64,000 nucleotides of DNA from Leishmania infantum JPCM5 (taxonomy: Eukaryota > Euglenozoa > Kinetoplastea > Trypanosomatida > Trypanosomatidae), in assembly GCF_000002875.2 (NCBI RefSeq), contig NC_009403.2, positions 475,001 through 539,000 of the forward strand, in the 5' to 3' direction. Below the pieces are notes generated by a model that saw only the letters and a program-made list of their open reading frames with translations, was not told the origin of the DNA and did no database searches. Positions 22,460-32,520 of the stretch are shown here, piece by piece (the first letter of the stretch is position 1; every line of letters starts with the position of its first letter). Position numbers and translations under genes: made by a program.

Positions 22460-24172
22460 ACTTCGTCGAGCCAGCCTGTGCATGCGTATTTGTGTGGCGG
22501 CCGCGGCCGAAGATGGTACTGATATCGCCATGTGAGAGCGTTGCCCAGTTCGGTTGTCGCGGGTGCGCTCCCTTTTTTTTTTTCGCAGTGGCGCGCGCTC
22601 TAGACACTTTGCCTTTGTTAAGTTTTTTTTTTTTCAGCGTTGGCTGCTCATGCTTTACTGGTTGACGTGATCGTGGCAGCGCACTGCAGCTCGATCGTGC
22701 ATTTTCTCTTTCCTTCCGTGTGTCTCCTCCATCTCTTCCGCAAGTCGTGTGTGCATCCCTCCTCGTGTGTGGGGGGAGGGGAGGGGAGGGGGTTAGGATA
22801 CACGTGGATAACGCTCTCAATTCAGCGAATCGCGCGCAGACAAGCATGCAGATGCATGCACCGGCCCTCCTTCTTTCCCTCTCTCCTGCTTTCACACGCT
22901 CCGAGATGCTGGCTTTCTTTTTTTTTTCTGGCATCGTTTTCTCAGGCGTGCTTCGTCTCGCCGGAAACCGCAGCGAAGAGCATTAGATGGTACCGCACGA
23001 GAGGAACGCAAGCACGCTTATGTCGTGGCATGCATGTTTCTCCGCACACGCACACACACGGGGTGGAGGGGACAAGCGAGTGCGGAGAGTCGCACTGCTT
23101 CACCTCTCACTCAATGGCCCATGCGCCCCCGCCTGTCGCGCTACCTCCTTTTTCTTTTTTTCCTTTCCGCCATAGACAAGTTTGCATGTTTGATGTTGAC
23201 CCGGAATTTTGAAAGGTGCGTTGATGGACTGACGACGATCTTAGCACTGAAGCGAAGTTGACAATGGTGCGACTATCGTGTGCACCACCATCACCACCAC
23301 GCGCCTCAACGTCAGCGAGGGCAATTTTTTTTTCCGTGTACGTGTACGGTATGTGTGTCTGTATGGGCATGTGAGGTAGATGCACGGCAACCGATGATGA
23401 TGGCAGGGTGGCCAGCCTGAAGGATGCTGGCAGGCGTGCTTGTTGTTGTTTCGTTCGTTTTCTGTTGTTCTTGTATTATAACCTTCCCATCTCTTTTCTG
23501 TTTCTGTCCTTTCTCTCCATCCCCCAAAGACGCACCACCTCCACCGCCGCCACCGCCTGGTGATGCCCCAGTCTTCAATCTCTCTCCCTCAAATGATAGA
23601 GCGGATAGCACTGTGAAGTGGACGTGCGCGAAGGCGTCTCGAGAGTCTCGCACGCGCGCATGCGCATGTGTGTGTGTGTCTAAGCCATCTGCCCTCTCTT
23701 GTTTTGTGGAAAAAGGCGGGTGCAGAGTCCCCCGCCACCTTCAGCGCTCTTCGCGCGAGCTCGAGTGCCACTGTTCCATCATGAAGAGCATCAGCAGCAG
23801 CAGCAGCTTGTCCCCATCCACGGAGGAAGAGGCGCGTGTGGATCGCCGAGATCGGTGTTTCCTCACACGTCTCTTTCACATACACACACAGCACCTCCCT
23901 GGTGCACTTCCTGCTGCTCATGCAATCTGCCATGCCGTGCACCGCGCCCCCTCCCCCTTCTATTTTCCATTGCTGCATCGCTGGCGTACGCCCACGCTTC
24001 GACTCAGCAGTCTTCCTTCTCCCCTCGCTCTCCCTCCTTCTGCAGCAAACCCCTCACCACCCATCAGATCACGCAAGCATCTCCATTTTGTTCTCTCTTT
24101 CTCTCTCGAACGCACACACACACACACATACATAGGTACGCCCAAGGACAACGACAGCCCCTCCGCGCAGCC
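22460..24172. other. Spacer with G-quadruplex-type run, no gene
   Basis: It contains T9-T12 runs (22570-22635), a G-run cluster at 22771-22797, a T10 run near 22917, and C/T-rich DNA from 23450 to 24110. A frame opening upstream of the next gene at 23699 lacks an ATG start and is split from the gene by the predicted acceptor at 24135. Confidence 0.65.
24085..24135 (+). promoter_or_regulatory. Predicted spliced-leader acceptor, with CA repeat
   Basis: The pyrimidine tract at 24085-24107 is followed by (CA)n and then the first AG at 24134-24135. This gives a 37-nt 5' UTR with no upstream ATG before 24173. Confidence 0.55.
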
Positions 24173-25288
24173 ATGACCGCTCTCATCACGAAGCAACGGT
24201 ACAACTGGATGGGGTACGATGGTATCGAGTCGGTGGAATGTGACACGGCTCTCCTGCGCTCCGATGTCAGTTCGGCGAACAACTACAACTACATGCATCG
24301 CCAGCAAGTGATTATGGAGCTGAAGGAGCGCCTGTACCGCATCAAGCGTGATCTCGGCCTCATCCCCGAGGAGGAGCTGCGCGCTGAGGAGGAGGCCCTC
24401 CAGCGCCGTCGCATGGAGAAGAAGCGTCGCGAGGCAGAAGAGCGCATGCGCAAGGAGGCCGAGGAGGCCGCCCGTGCCGAGGAGATGGAACGCCGGCGTC
24501 TGGAGCTTGAGGAGGCCGAGGAGAGGGCCAGCGCCCAGGAGGCCGCGGCCCAAGCCAGTGCCGAGCGCAAGCGCTACATGGACGACAGCGACGAGGATAG
24601 CGACGGGGAGAACGGCATCGATGATGAGCAGAGTGCCAGCCTCGTAGCTATGCTCCGCACGCAGGCGGAAATCAACAGCGCCATCGTGGGCTTTACCAAG
24701 GGTACCCGTATGCTGCTCGCCTCCTCCGGCAACGGCTACATCAGTTACCTCGACGGGAGCATGCACTTCACAATCGCCAAGGTCGAGAAGTACAATGCCT
24801 CCAAGCGCGAGAGGGTGATGGAGGCGCTGGCCGGCACCAACGTTGCCGTGCCTACCGCCGAGGAGTACTCGCTGGAGGAGGTGCGGCAGGCAATGAACGC
24901 CTGCGACACAGCGCGTAAGAAGCTGGACGTCCTTCGCGCTCTCCAGGATCCCACGTACACGGCGCGCATCCGCTCGGCCGAGAAGGACACTTACGGCACC
25001 CCGGTGCAGCAACTGACGGAGGAGGACGGCGACATGTCTGCCCTGGTCGCCAACTGCGAGGACGCGAAGCGGTTTGCAGAGAGTGTGCGCAAGGCGTACA
25101 ACAAGAAGGCTGCGGCGAGCGGTCACGCCCTTGCGTGCGCGCTCTGCATGTGCCCCTTCACTGCCGAGCAGGAAAGTACAAGCGAGGCCCAGGCCGCTGC
25201 TGGGGAAGAGAGGGCCAACGCAGAAGAGAAGGTGTCGAAGACCGCTGGCACGAAGTCGCCCTCATCGTCGGCGATGTCGGCGCAGTAG
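24173..25288 (+). CDS. Hypothetical coiled-coil protein, 371 aa
   Basis: Function not recognised. The first 60 residues are Tyr/Asn-rich and look folded (KQRYNWMGYDGIESVECD...). Residues ~42-135 are a highly charged Glu/Arg coiled coil with many EEAxxR units. A short acidic run (DDSDEDSDGEN) follows near 137, then a more globular segment (~150-315). The Cys-containing motif CALCMCPF lies near 320, followed by a Ser/Ala/Glu tail. The reading frame is open further upstream, but the predicted acceptor at 24134-24135 leaves the ATG at 24173 as first start. A structural or cytoskeletal role is possible but not shown. Confidence 0.85.
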   Translation: MTALITKQRYNWMGYDGIESVECDTALLRSDVSSANNYNYMHRQQVIMELKERLYRIKRDLGLIPEEELRAEEEALQRRRMEKKRREAEERMRKEAEEAARAEEMERRRLELEEAEERASAQEAAAQASAERKRYMDDSDEDSDGENGIDDEQSASLVAMLRTQAEINSAIVGFTKGTRMLLASSGNGYISYLDGSMHFTIAKVEKYNASKRERVMEALAGTNVAVPTAEEYSLEEVRQAMNACDTARKKLDVLRALQDPTYTARIRSAEKDTYGTPVQQLTEEDGDMSALVANCEDAKRFAESVRKAYNKKAAASGHALACALCMCPFTAEQESTSEAQAAAGEERANAEEKVSKTAGTKSPSSSAMSAQ

Positions 25289-27984
25289 GGCGCTGATGCC
25301 GGTCTCGCCGCTATCGCACCCGGTGGCGCGGGGCAGGGCATGATAGGAATAGGAGAAGGGGCCCTAAGAAGGTCATGCACACGGCAACCGATGAAGCGCT
25401 TCTCGTGTGGGGCTGAGGGAGGTCGAATGAGCAACAAGGTACACACAGCCGTGCACATGCCCACTCAAATGGACGCACCACGGGACAGCAGGGTGGGTCG
25501 GAGAGGTTGGTCTGCGAGTAGTGTGAGGCGTGTAAGAAAAGGAGCTGCTGCGTGCACACACGGGCACGTGCCTCGCGCGCGCATACGCGTGTGTGTCGCT
25601 CTGTTGTGACCTTTCTACCTCACATGAGTCCAGCTCGCCACTCCACTTGCACGGCGCATGTGTCTTCATGGCCGCATCCCCTACTGCAATGCCCTCATCC
25701 CACCTCGGTTCTATGCGCGGAGGTGGGCAACTGTGCGGAAGTGCATGGGTATGCATGGTGACGCACTCGCTCGCGACTGTCGTGGCGGTCATTGCCCTTG
25801 TCATGTGCCTTTGTCGCTGCCGGTTGCGTCTCGCGACGGGAGGAAGCGCATGCGCGCGCGAACGCAGACATTACGCGTGCAACCTGCGCCGTATTTGTGC
25901 CCTCTTCTTTGCTCGCTCCTTTCTCTCTCTTTCTCCCTTGGCTTGGATCCTTTTCATTTCCCTTCCGTCTCGTGTCATGTGCGGCGCGTCTTTTTGCTGC
26001 CTCGCGGCGCTTCAAACAGCAGAGGGGGACGGTGAAGCGAAGTGCCGCCGCGGCAAGGTACAGGCACGTTGCGATGCACAGAGAGGAGAGAGGGAGAAAC
26101 CCAGATATCGTTCCACCCCTAGGCGCGCCCACAACCGGCAGCACTCCCTCACCGATGAACGTGGCGGAGGCAGCAGGAAACCGCCCGACAAGGTAGCGAG
26201 GGCCACAGCGGGAAGCCAACCGTGAGAGCACGCAAGCAAGGAACCAACGATGGTGTAGTGCCCCTCATCTGTGTTATCTTTTTACTTTGTTATCTTCTCC
26301 GATTCCAGGAAACCAACAGCGGAAATAAGAAGCGAACCACATTCCGAAAGCGAGGACCTGTCAGCACGCGTGTATCGCTCGCATCCACTACGCACACACA
26401 CACACACATACGCTCACACTTTTCGATTTTATCTTCCACCCCACCTGTACGTCCTCCCCTCCTTTGTGTTTCTTTCTTTCTCTATGTGTTTTTGTTTTTA
26501 TTCTGTTGGCGTGTGTGTGTGTGTGTGTGTGTGGTTGTGTGTGTAGTGGACGAGATCCGTTCTTTTCCTCCTGCCATGGTGTGTGTGTGCGCGCGCAGTT
26601 GTCTTGGTGATTACGTCTGGGTGTTTCTGCGATCCCCAATTTGAAGAGTGGAAGTGGGGAGGGGCACAGGGCACATCGTCCTTGTCTCTGTTCTTCTCTG
26701 CGTGATCGAGCGTGTCTGTGCACACGCGCATGTGTGCATCCGCCGCTTCCTCTGCGTCTTCCTCGTATCTTCATGTCGGCCTCTCGTAGGACAGAAAGCG
26801 CTCGACGGGCCAAGCAAAGTGCAACGAAAGAATCCTGCGCGTGTGCGGAGATCACCAGAGAACGCATGTGGGGCATCCCGGTCGCTGGCGCGGCGTGCCG
26901 GCTTGCTCTTCTCTGTAGCGACATCAAGGAGAGGTAGAGACGATGGTGTGCGCAGAGACCGACAGAGAGAGGGTGCTAGAAGACGTGAGAACGAGCAAGA
27001 GAGGATAGCAGATCGTTGCTCTCCTCTCCCCCTTCCCGCCATCGGATGCTGCGCCTCTCTCTACGACTTATTCATCATACATGAAGCCCCCTCCCCCGCT
27101 GCAACCTCGATGGCAACGTCACCACATACGGCACACATCCCTTTTCGCTCGCTCTCGCTCCCTTGCCTTCACCCACCCCCCTCTCTGTCGCTCGCTCGCT
27201 CTCTTCGTTGACTTTGTTTGTGCCCTCCGGTCGACTGCCTCTGACGGCCCTTGTACCACCTCTTCTTCTCCCATGGCGCTCTTGGGGGTGAGGGAAAGAG
27301 GGGTCGGTCACATCCGTGCACGCACGCGTGCATCCATCGCTCCGCTGGGTCAAGCAAGGTGCTCAGACACCAACACGCCTTCCGCAGCCGTGCGTGATAG
27401 GGAAGCCAGCGATGCGTGTCACGCCCTTTAGACAGGTATCTGAGCGCAAGAGTGTCTTCGACAGGCGAGGCAGCTGAGTGGGTGGGTGTGGGTGGACGCC
27501 ACGTGGTGATCCTCGCCAGCTCACGCTACCGTTTCCTCTCCTCCTCACCCCTCTTTCTTTTTTTCCCACCCCGCCCCCGCTTCTCTTCCCTGCTTCGATC
27601 CTCCTCCCACTCCACAAACTCACGGCGGCAACGCACAGCCGCTGAAGCACGTGCACAGCGCATCACGCTGCGTCTCAGGAATAGAATCAGCTCATACACG
27701 CACACACACACTTAACGCATGCCCATAGATATGCATACACCTCTCTACCATCATATACGCATACACATACATTGAGTAACTGGGAAGCACGTGTCCGTCA
27801 CCTTCTCTTTTCAACGCCGCCCACTTTCTCCGCTGCTCACTCTCCAGGTATCCGACAAAGGCCCCAGAACGCCCAAAAGAAAAGAGGGAGGGGAGAGGAG
27901 CGAGAAAAAGGGCCGGGCGCCGTGCACAGACCCTCTGTCCGTGTGCGGCCAAGCGACCCCATCTCGCCATCGCCACCAGCACCC
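25289..27984. other. Long spacer, no gene seen
   Basis: At 2.7 kb this is the longest gene-free stretch of the window. It contains (CA)n near 26394-26408, (GT)n at 26511-26545, alternating purine-rich and pyrimidine-rich blocks, and a C/T-rich region at 27120-27190. Open frames up to about 210 codons start mostly without ATG or are low complexity. No RNA gene was recognised by eye. Confidence 0.6.
27801..27847 (+). promoter_or_regulatory. Predicted spliced-leader acceptor
   Basis: A C/T-rich tract ends in CTCCAG, with its AG at 27846-27847. The intervening 137 nt before the ATG at 27985 contain no other ATG, which supports that start. Confidence 0.5.
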
Positions 27985-30957
27985 ATGAGTTACACCACCT
28001 CACACCTCTTTAACTTTCCTTCGTCGTCGTCTTGCACTCGCCCTCTTGCACACCTCTCTGCTGGTGCGCCTGTGAGCCCCATGACATCCACAGCCTCACT
28101 GGCATCCCCTCCGATGCAGCCGAGCTCTCCCCCGGCTGGGCCCTCTGTGGGCCCCCAACAGCTCGCGAATCGACGTCAGATCGTGCCTCTCCTAAGCAGC
28201 AGTGCCGGTGACGGCGATGCCGTTGTGCCGCAGCCGTCGGCAGGCACGCCGGGGACGGTGCCGCGGAAAGCCTCCTACACCGCTAACCTCGAAGCGCAGG
28301 TGCGCGTCCTGGAGCAGGAGGTGCGCCTCCTGCGCACTGGACTGGAGCAGAACGAGAAACTGCGGCACGCCTCCGCAACTGCTGCGCCGCTGCCGCAACG
28401 CTCCCCATCGTCGAAGCGAGTCCATTTCGGCCCGTCATCGGTCGTTGTGCTGTCCCAGCCACCACGGCCGGCGAGCGCGTCCTCCACTGTGGCCACGGAA
28501 GTAGACGGTCGTCCTCGCCTTGCGTTCGGGCAACGTGTCAGCGCGACGCACTCACGGATCGCGGCACGCGGCCCTCCTCATGCGGATACTTTGCAATCAC
28601 GTCGCATGGCAAGTCTCGGCAAGCCCGCCCGTACGAGCACGCGGTCTGCATCAGTGTCCTCGTCCTCTCCTGCACCAGCTACCTCCACCACCTCAGTAAA
28701 CCTCTCGCCGGCCCCCGCCTCCCTGCGCGGAGGCAACACCAACGGCATCCCTCTGCAAGGTGCCGCCACTGGTGGTACGCTCGTCACCCCCGTCACCGCG
28801 GACGCGCAGCCTCCCGCCTCCTCACTCACTGGCCCCTCCTCTGTGTCTCCAGCGGCGGCGACGGTGTGGGCATCGACTGACCCGAGCCTGCTCTGGCCAC
28901 GCGCAGCAGCGGCCGCGACCGGCACTCTTGCGAACGCGTCGGATCTTTCCCGCTACCCATTCCGGGCCATGACTACCTCCTCGCCGGCGGCAGCACCCAC
29001 GCCAGTGATTCCAGAGCCACCTGTCATGAGTAGTGCGCAGGTCGTCAGCGCTCCTGTAGGTACAGCCAGCGCCGCTGCGTCACCCATTGTAGTAGCGATG
29101 AGCAGCGAGGGACATCCCCTGACATCCTTGCCGCAGCGAGCAACGCCCGCTTCAGGTCCGGTAACTGACGCAACGCCCTCCCCTGCTGCAGTGCCGGCCG
29201 CTCCGCCAGCGACCCCGCCACCTGCTGCAGACATCGCACTCGCCGCTGCCAGCCCGCTTGCCCGTGCCACGGCGCTGCCTCCCTCCGTGAGTGCCACCGC
29301 TACGCCCGCAGGGTCTTCATCCCCAGCTGCAGGGCCGGCCACAGTGGCACAACTAGAAACAGAAGTGCTGTCCCTGCGGGACGCGCTCGCGCAGCGAGAA
29401 GCCCTCTTGCACCGCGTGTTGCTGGAACTTCACGACAGAAACGGCAGCGGCGGCGCTTGCCGTCAGGGTTCGCCGGCGAGAGGAGAGACGCCACCGCGCC
29501 AACGTCAAGGCACCGGTGCAGCCGTGGCGGCGCCGGGGGAGAGGGAGCGACAGCAGAGCCGGCAGGCCATGCGGATTTTGACCGAAGAATTGTTTGCCGT
29601 GCAGACCCAACTGAGCCACGCTCGAGCCTCGCATCAGCTGGTCGTCGCTGAGCTTCATACATGTCGTCAGCAGGCTCATCAAGTGCCGCCACTGCAGAAG
29701 CAGCGAGCAGCAGCAGCAGCACCAGAGGAGACTCCTCCTGCTGGGACGTCGCAGCCGTCGTCAGGCCCTCTCCAAAAGCAACTCGACGTCGCTCTCAAGA
29801 AGCTGAAAGCGTGGGAGGACTGGTATGCGGCAAGCGCCACCGCAGCAGGAGATGAAGCTGCGGGTGTCACCGCAGGCAACAGCAACGCTATCCCCAGCGC
29901 GAAGGATGCATTCTCTTCGTCGCGGCAGCAGCCACCGTCGAAGGCGAACAATGCAGAGCAGTCGGCTGGGGCAGCAGTGGCAACCACAGGCCCTCACAAC
30001 AGGAAAGGCAGCCCCGAAAAAGAGAAGCGCGCGCACAAGACGACAGCACCGGGCTGGTGTCCGCACTGCGGCATCGCCCTGCCAGCAGCACCATCAGTTC
30101 TGAAAAAGAGTAGCAGGGTCGGCAGTGGGGTTGTGCCGTGCGGTGTCGGGCTGCCTGGGCTCGCACCGGCATCCGCCACATCCGATCTTCCAGCCTACTA
30201 CGCATCTCTGTCCTCCCCCTCCGCACTCTTACCGCAGAGGCCGCATGCTGCGGCACCATCAGCGCCGTACGTGTCGGCATACGCACTAGATTCCGCCATG
30301 TTCCACCACCTGACGAGCCAGTTCGGCGGCAGTGGCGCCGGGGTTAGCGGCAGCGCTGGAGCGGAGCCAGAGGCGGCAAACAAGATGTCAGGCGGGGCGG
30401 CAACCCCACCGCCACCGCCGCCAGAGGCAGCGTCGTCGCCGTCCTCTCCCACGCAGGCTAATGAAACCAAAGGCAAGTCGAGAAGTGCGCATGTATCGGA
30501 AAAAGCGTACGCGGCCACGGCGCATCAAAACAGCCACACCGGTGCCTGTGGCGCGTCTCCGATGTGGGCGGTGCCGATAAGTGGGACCAGCACCGCCGGC
30601 GTGAGTGGTGTCAAAGGAGGTGCTCGTGAGAGAGCCATGCAAGCTGCGTTCATGGGCGGCAGAGCGGCGAGCGTCCCCTATGTCTCCCCGTACTGCGACC
30701 GCCTCGACCACGCGCAGCAGCAGGCCTACCGCGCTCAGCGGTATGTCACGCAGCTCGCCCGCGAAGCGGCGGTGCGGGAGCTCGCAGAGGCAGAACGGCA
30801 GGTGGCAGAGCAGCGCCTCTCCTTCTGGAAGCATCATCATCCAAGCTCACACGACCTGTCCGCCACGTCACCAACTCCGCCTTCCCTCGCGTCGTGCTCC
30901 TCCACGCCAGGCGGGCCGCCCAGTGCAGCAGTGTGCAAACAAGAGGTTGTTGAGTGA
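27985..30957 (+). CDS. Hypothetical low-complexity protein, 990 aa
   Basis: Unknown function. The protein is dominated by Ala/Pro/Ser/Thr low complexity. Two similar short leucine-heptad segments are visible near residues 97-130 (NLEAQVRVLEQEVRLLR) and 453-487 (QLETEVLSLRDALAQREALL), then a weaker one near 530-560. A lone CPHCG pair lies at C692/C695. The C-terminal region near 900-950 (YRAQRYVTQLAREAAVRELAEAERQ) is again helical and charged. The in-frame region upstream of 27985 lacks ATG and spans the predicted acceptor, so it is excluded. It may be a cytoskeletal or RNA-granule scaffold, but nothing in the sequence decides this. Confidence 0.8.
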   Translation: MSYTTSHLFNFPSSSSCTRPLAHLSAGAPVSPMTSTASLASPPMQPSSPPAGPSVGPQQLANRRQIVPLLSSSAGDGDAVVPQPSAGTPGTVPRKASYTANLEAQVRVLEQEVRLLRTGLEQNEKLRHASATAAPLPQRSPSSKRVHFGPSSVVVLSQPPRPASASSTVATEVDGRPRLAFGQRVSATHSRIAARGPPHADTLQSRRMASLGKPARTSTRSASVSSSSPAPATSTTSVNLSPAPASLRGGNTNGIPLQGAATGGTLVTPVTADAQPPASSLTGPSSVSPAAATVWASTDPSLLWPRAAAAATGTLANASDLSRYPFRAMTTSSPAAAPTPVIPEPPVMSSAQVVSAPVGTASAAASPIVVAMSSEGHPLTSLPQRATPASGPVTDATPSPAAVPAAPPATPPPAADIALAAASPLARATALPPSVSATATPAGSSSPAAGPATVAQLETEVLSLRDALAQREALLHRVLLELHDRNGSGGACRQGSPARGETPPRQRQGTGAAVAAPGERERQQSRQAMRILTEELFAVQTQLSHARASHQLVVAELHTCRQQAHQVPPLQKQRAAAAAPEETPPAGTSQPSSGPLQKQLDVALKKLKAWEDWYAASATAAGDEAAGVTAGNSNAIPSAKDAFSSSRQQPPSKANNAEQSAGAAVATTGPHNRKGSPEKEKRAHKTTAPGWCPHCGIALPAAPSVLKKSSRVGSGVVPCGVGLPGLAPASATSDLPAYYASLSSPSALLPQRPHAAAPSAPYVSAYALDSAMFHHLTSQFGGSGAGVSGSAGAEPEAANKMSGGAATPPPPPPEAASSPSSPTQANETKGKSRSAHVSEKAYAATAHQNSHTGACGASPMWAVPISGTSTAGVSGVKGGARERAMQAAFMGGRAASVPYVSPYCDRLDHAQQQAYRAQRYVTQLAREAAVRELAEAERQVAEQRLSFWKHHHPSSHDLSATSPTPPSLASCSSTPGGPPSAAVCKQEVVE

Positions 30958-32520
30958 GCGGATGCCTGGATGGTGTTCGCATGGTGGGCGTCCTTCGCGT
31001 AGGCATACGTACCGCCAATAAACGCTCAGCTGAAGCGCAGTGATGGCGTGAGAGACGACCAGCAGAGGGCTTGCGCGTACATGCGTACGTCACGGTCGGT
31101 CTGGGGTGCGCAGGGACTACTCCCCCCCCTCCCTACCTCCATCCCACCATTGCTGCCCTTGATGCTTGTTGGAAAGGGGGGAGTTTCTCTTGCGTTTTTT
31201 TTTATAGAGAGAGATGTCTGCGCTCGGTTACTTTGTTTAGCGTCTAGCACACGGAGAACGCGTCCGCCTGATGGTGTCAACGCGCGCGTGACGGTGTGGA
31301 TGCGGCCACCGGCCAGAGCGAACCGACGCGCGTGGGAGCGCCAGAGGTGGAGCAGAGAGGAGGCGTAGATGGGAACAGACACCCATGTGTGTGCGTGGGC
31401 GTGCGTATAGGGCGGGTAAGTGAGCGTGAGGGATGCTTGTGCAGACGGTAGTGGAAGGCGCGGGGAAGTGCTGCGCTCACGAGCTGCGCGTGCAGTGGCG
31501 ATTGTAATCTCTGTCTCCGAAGCTCCCGCGGTGTTCTCCGGCTGTACGCACGTGGTGCCCTTGGTCGTGTGTTCCTTCTCCTTCCACTGTTACTTCTCCT
31601 ATGCGCCGTCGGCACGTCCCCTTCTATGGCACGAGACGCTGCTGTGCGCACAGGGCACATGCTCACCTGCCCATGCGTGCGCACACGCGCAAACGGAGAA
31701 GCGCAAACATGCTGTGCGCTTCCCTGCGCACGCAAGTCGAACGCTCGACCAGAGCGGACATGAATGGCCCCCAGGCGTGCCCCAACATCATTAGCGGGTG
31801 TATAGAGCGAAGCTCTGACCTCTTTTTTCCAACCGCACCACCACACCATACTGAAGCCGAGACGTATCCGACGTTGTATACAAGGCAGCGAGAATGCAGA
31901 GGCGTCTGCGCGAGCGTTCGCATGTTACTGCCATCAGTCGACCGGCTTGCGCCTGTGCACGGGTCAGGCCGTGTGTTTCTGTGTGTGTGTGTGTGTGTGT
32001 CTGTGTGTGCCTGTCTCTCTGAAGGCGATGGGCACACCTGGGACATGGATTCCTAGAAGCATACCCTTCGCATGCGCATCACTCCTTTCTGGTCCTTCTT
32101 CACCACGACCGTCACCCCTCCTGCATCTACCTATTCTCTTCGCCCTTTCTGTGCGGGCGTCCGTGCGTGTCTTCTGCTATGTTGCGTGTGTTGGTGACGC
32201 GCTGTCGTGGTGTGGCTTCGGCTCTTGCACCTGCATAAGCGAGCACCTGCAGCTCAGAAACTGCGAGCCAAGCAGACCTACACAGAGATAGAGAGAGCCG
32301 GTATACTGTGTCGCCTGTACGGGAAGCGAGCCGCCTTGGATGGACCAGTGAAGTTTAGGCTTGAGACGGAGCGTTGCAACAAAAAAAAAAAGGTCACGCC
32401 GATCTCCCAGCACATCACCGTTCTGTGCCTGCACCCGCAACAACACCGTCACGAACGGTTATCTTCGTAGCTGCACCACTCTTCCACAAGCACATACATA
32501 CGCGCACGCACGACACTCAC
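30958..32520. other. Spacer, no gene seen
   Basis: Contains a T9 run near 31195, (TG)n at 31980-32006, and an A10 run near 32380. Open frames are short, start without ATG or are low complexity. Several AG candidates (32469-32470, 32489-32490) precede the next start, so the acceptor is not assigned. Confidence 0.6.

Noticed and set aside
23699..24172. N-terminal extension of the 371-aa protein
   Set aside because: No ATG, pyrimidine-derived residues, and the predicted acceptor at 24134-24135 lies between it and the real start.
23960..25126. 388-codon - strand frame over the 371-aa coiled-coil gene
   Set aside because: It mirrors the charged coiled-coil codons of the real gene; antisense and leucine-rich by codon complement only.
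25593..26225. 210-codon + strand frame in the longest spacer
   Set aside because: Begins without ATG, low complexity, and overlaps equally long frames on the other strand.
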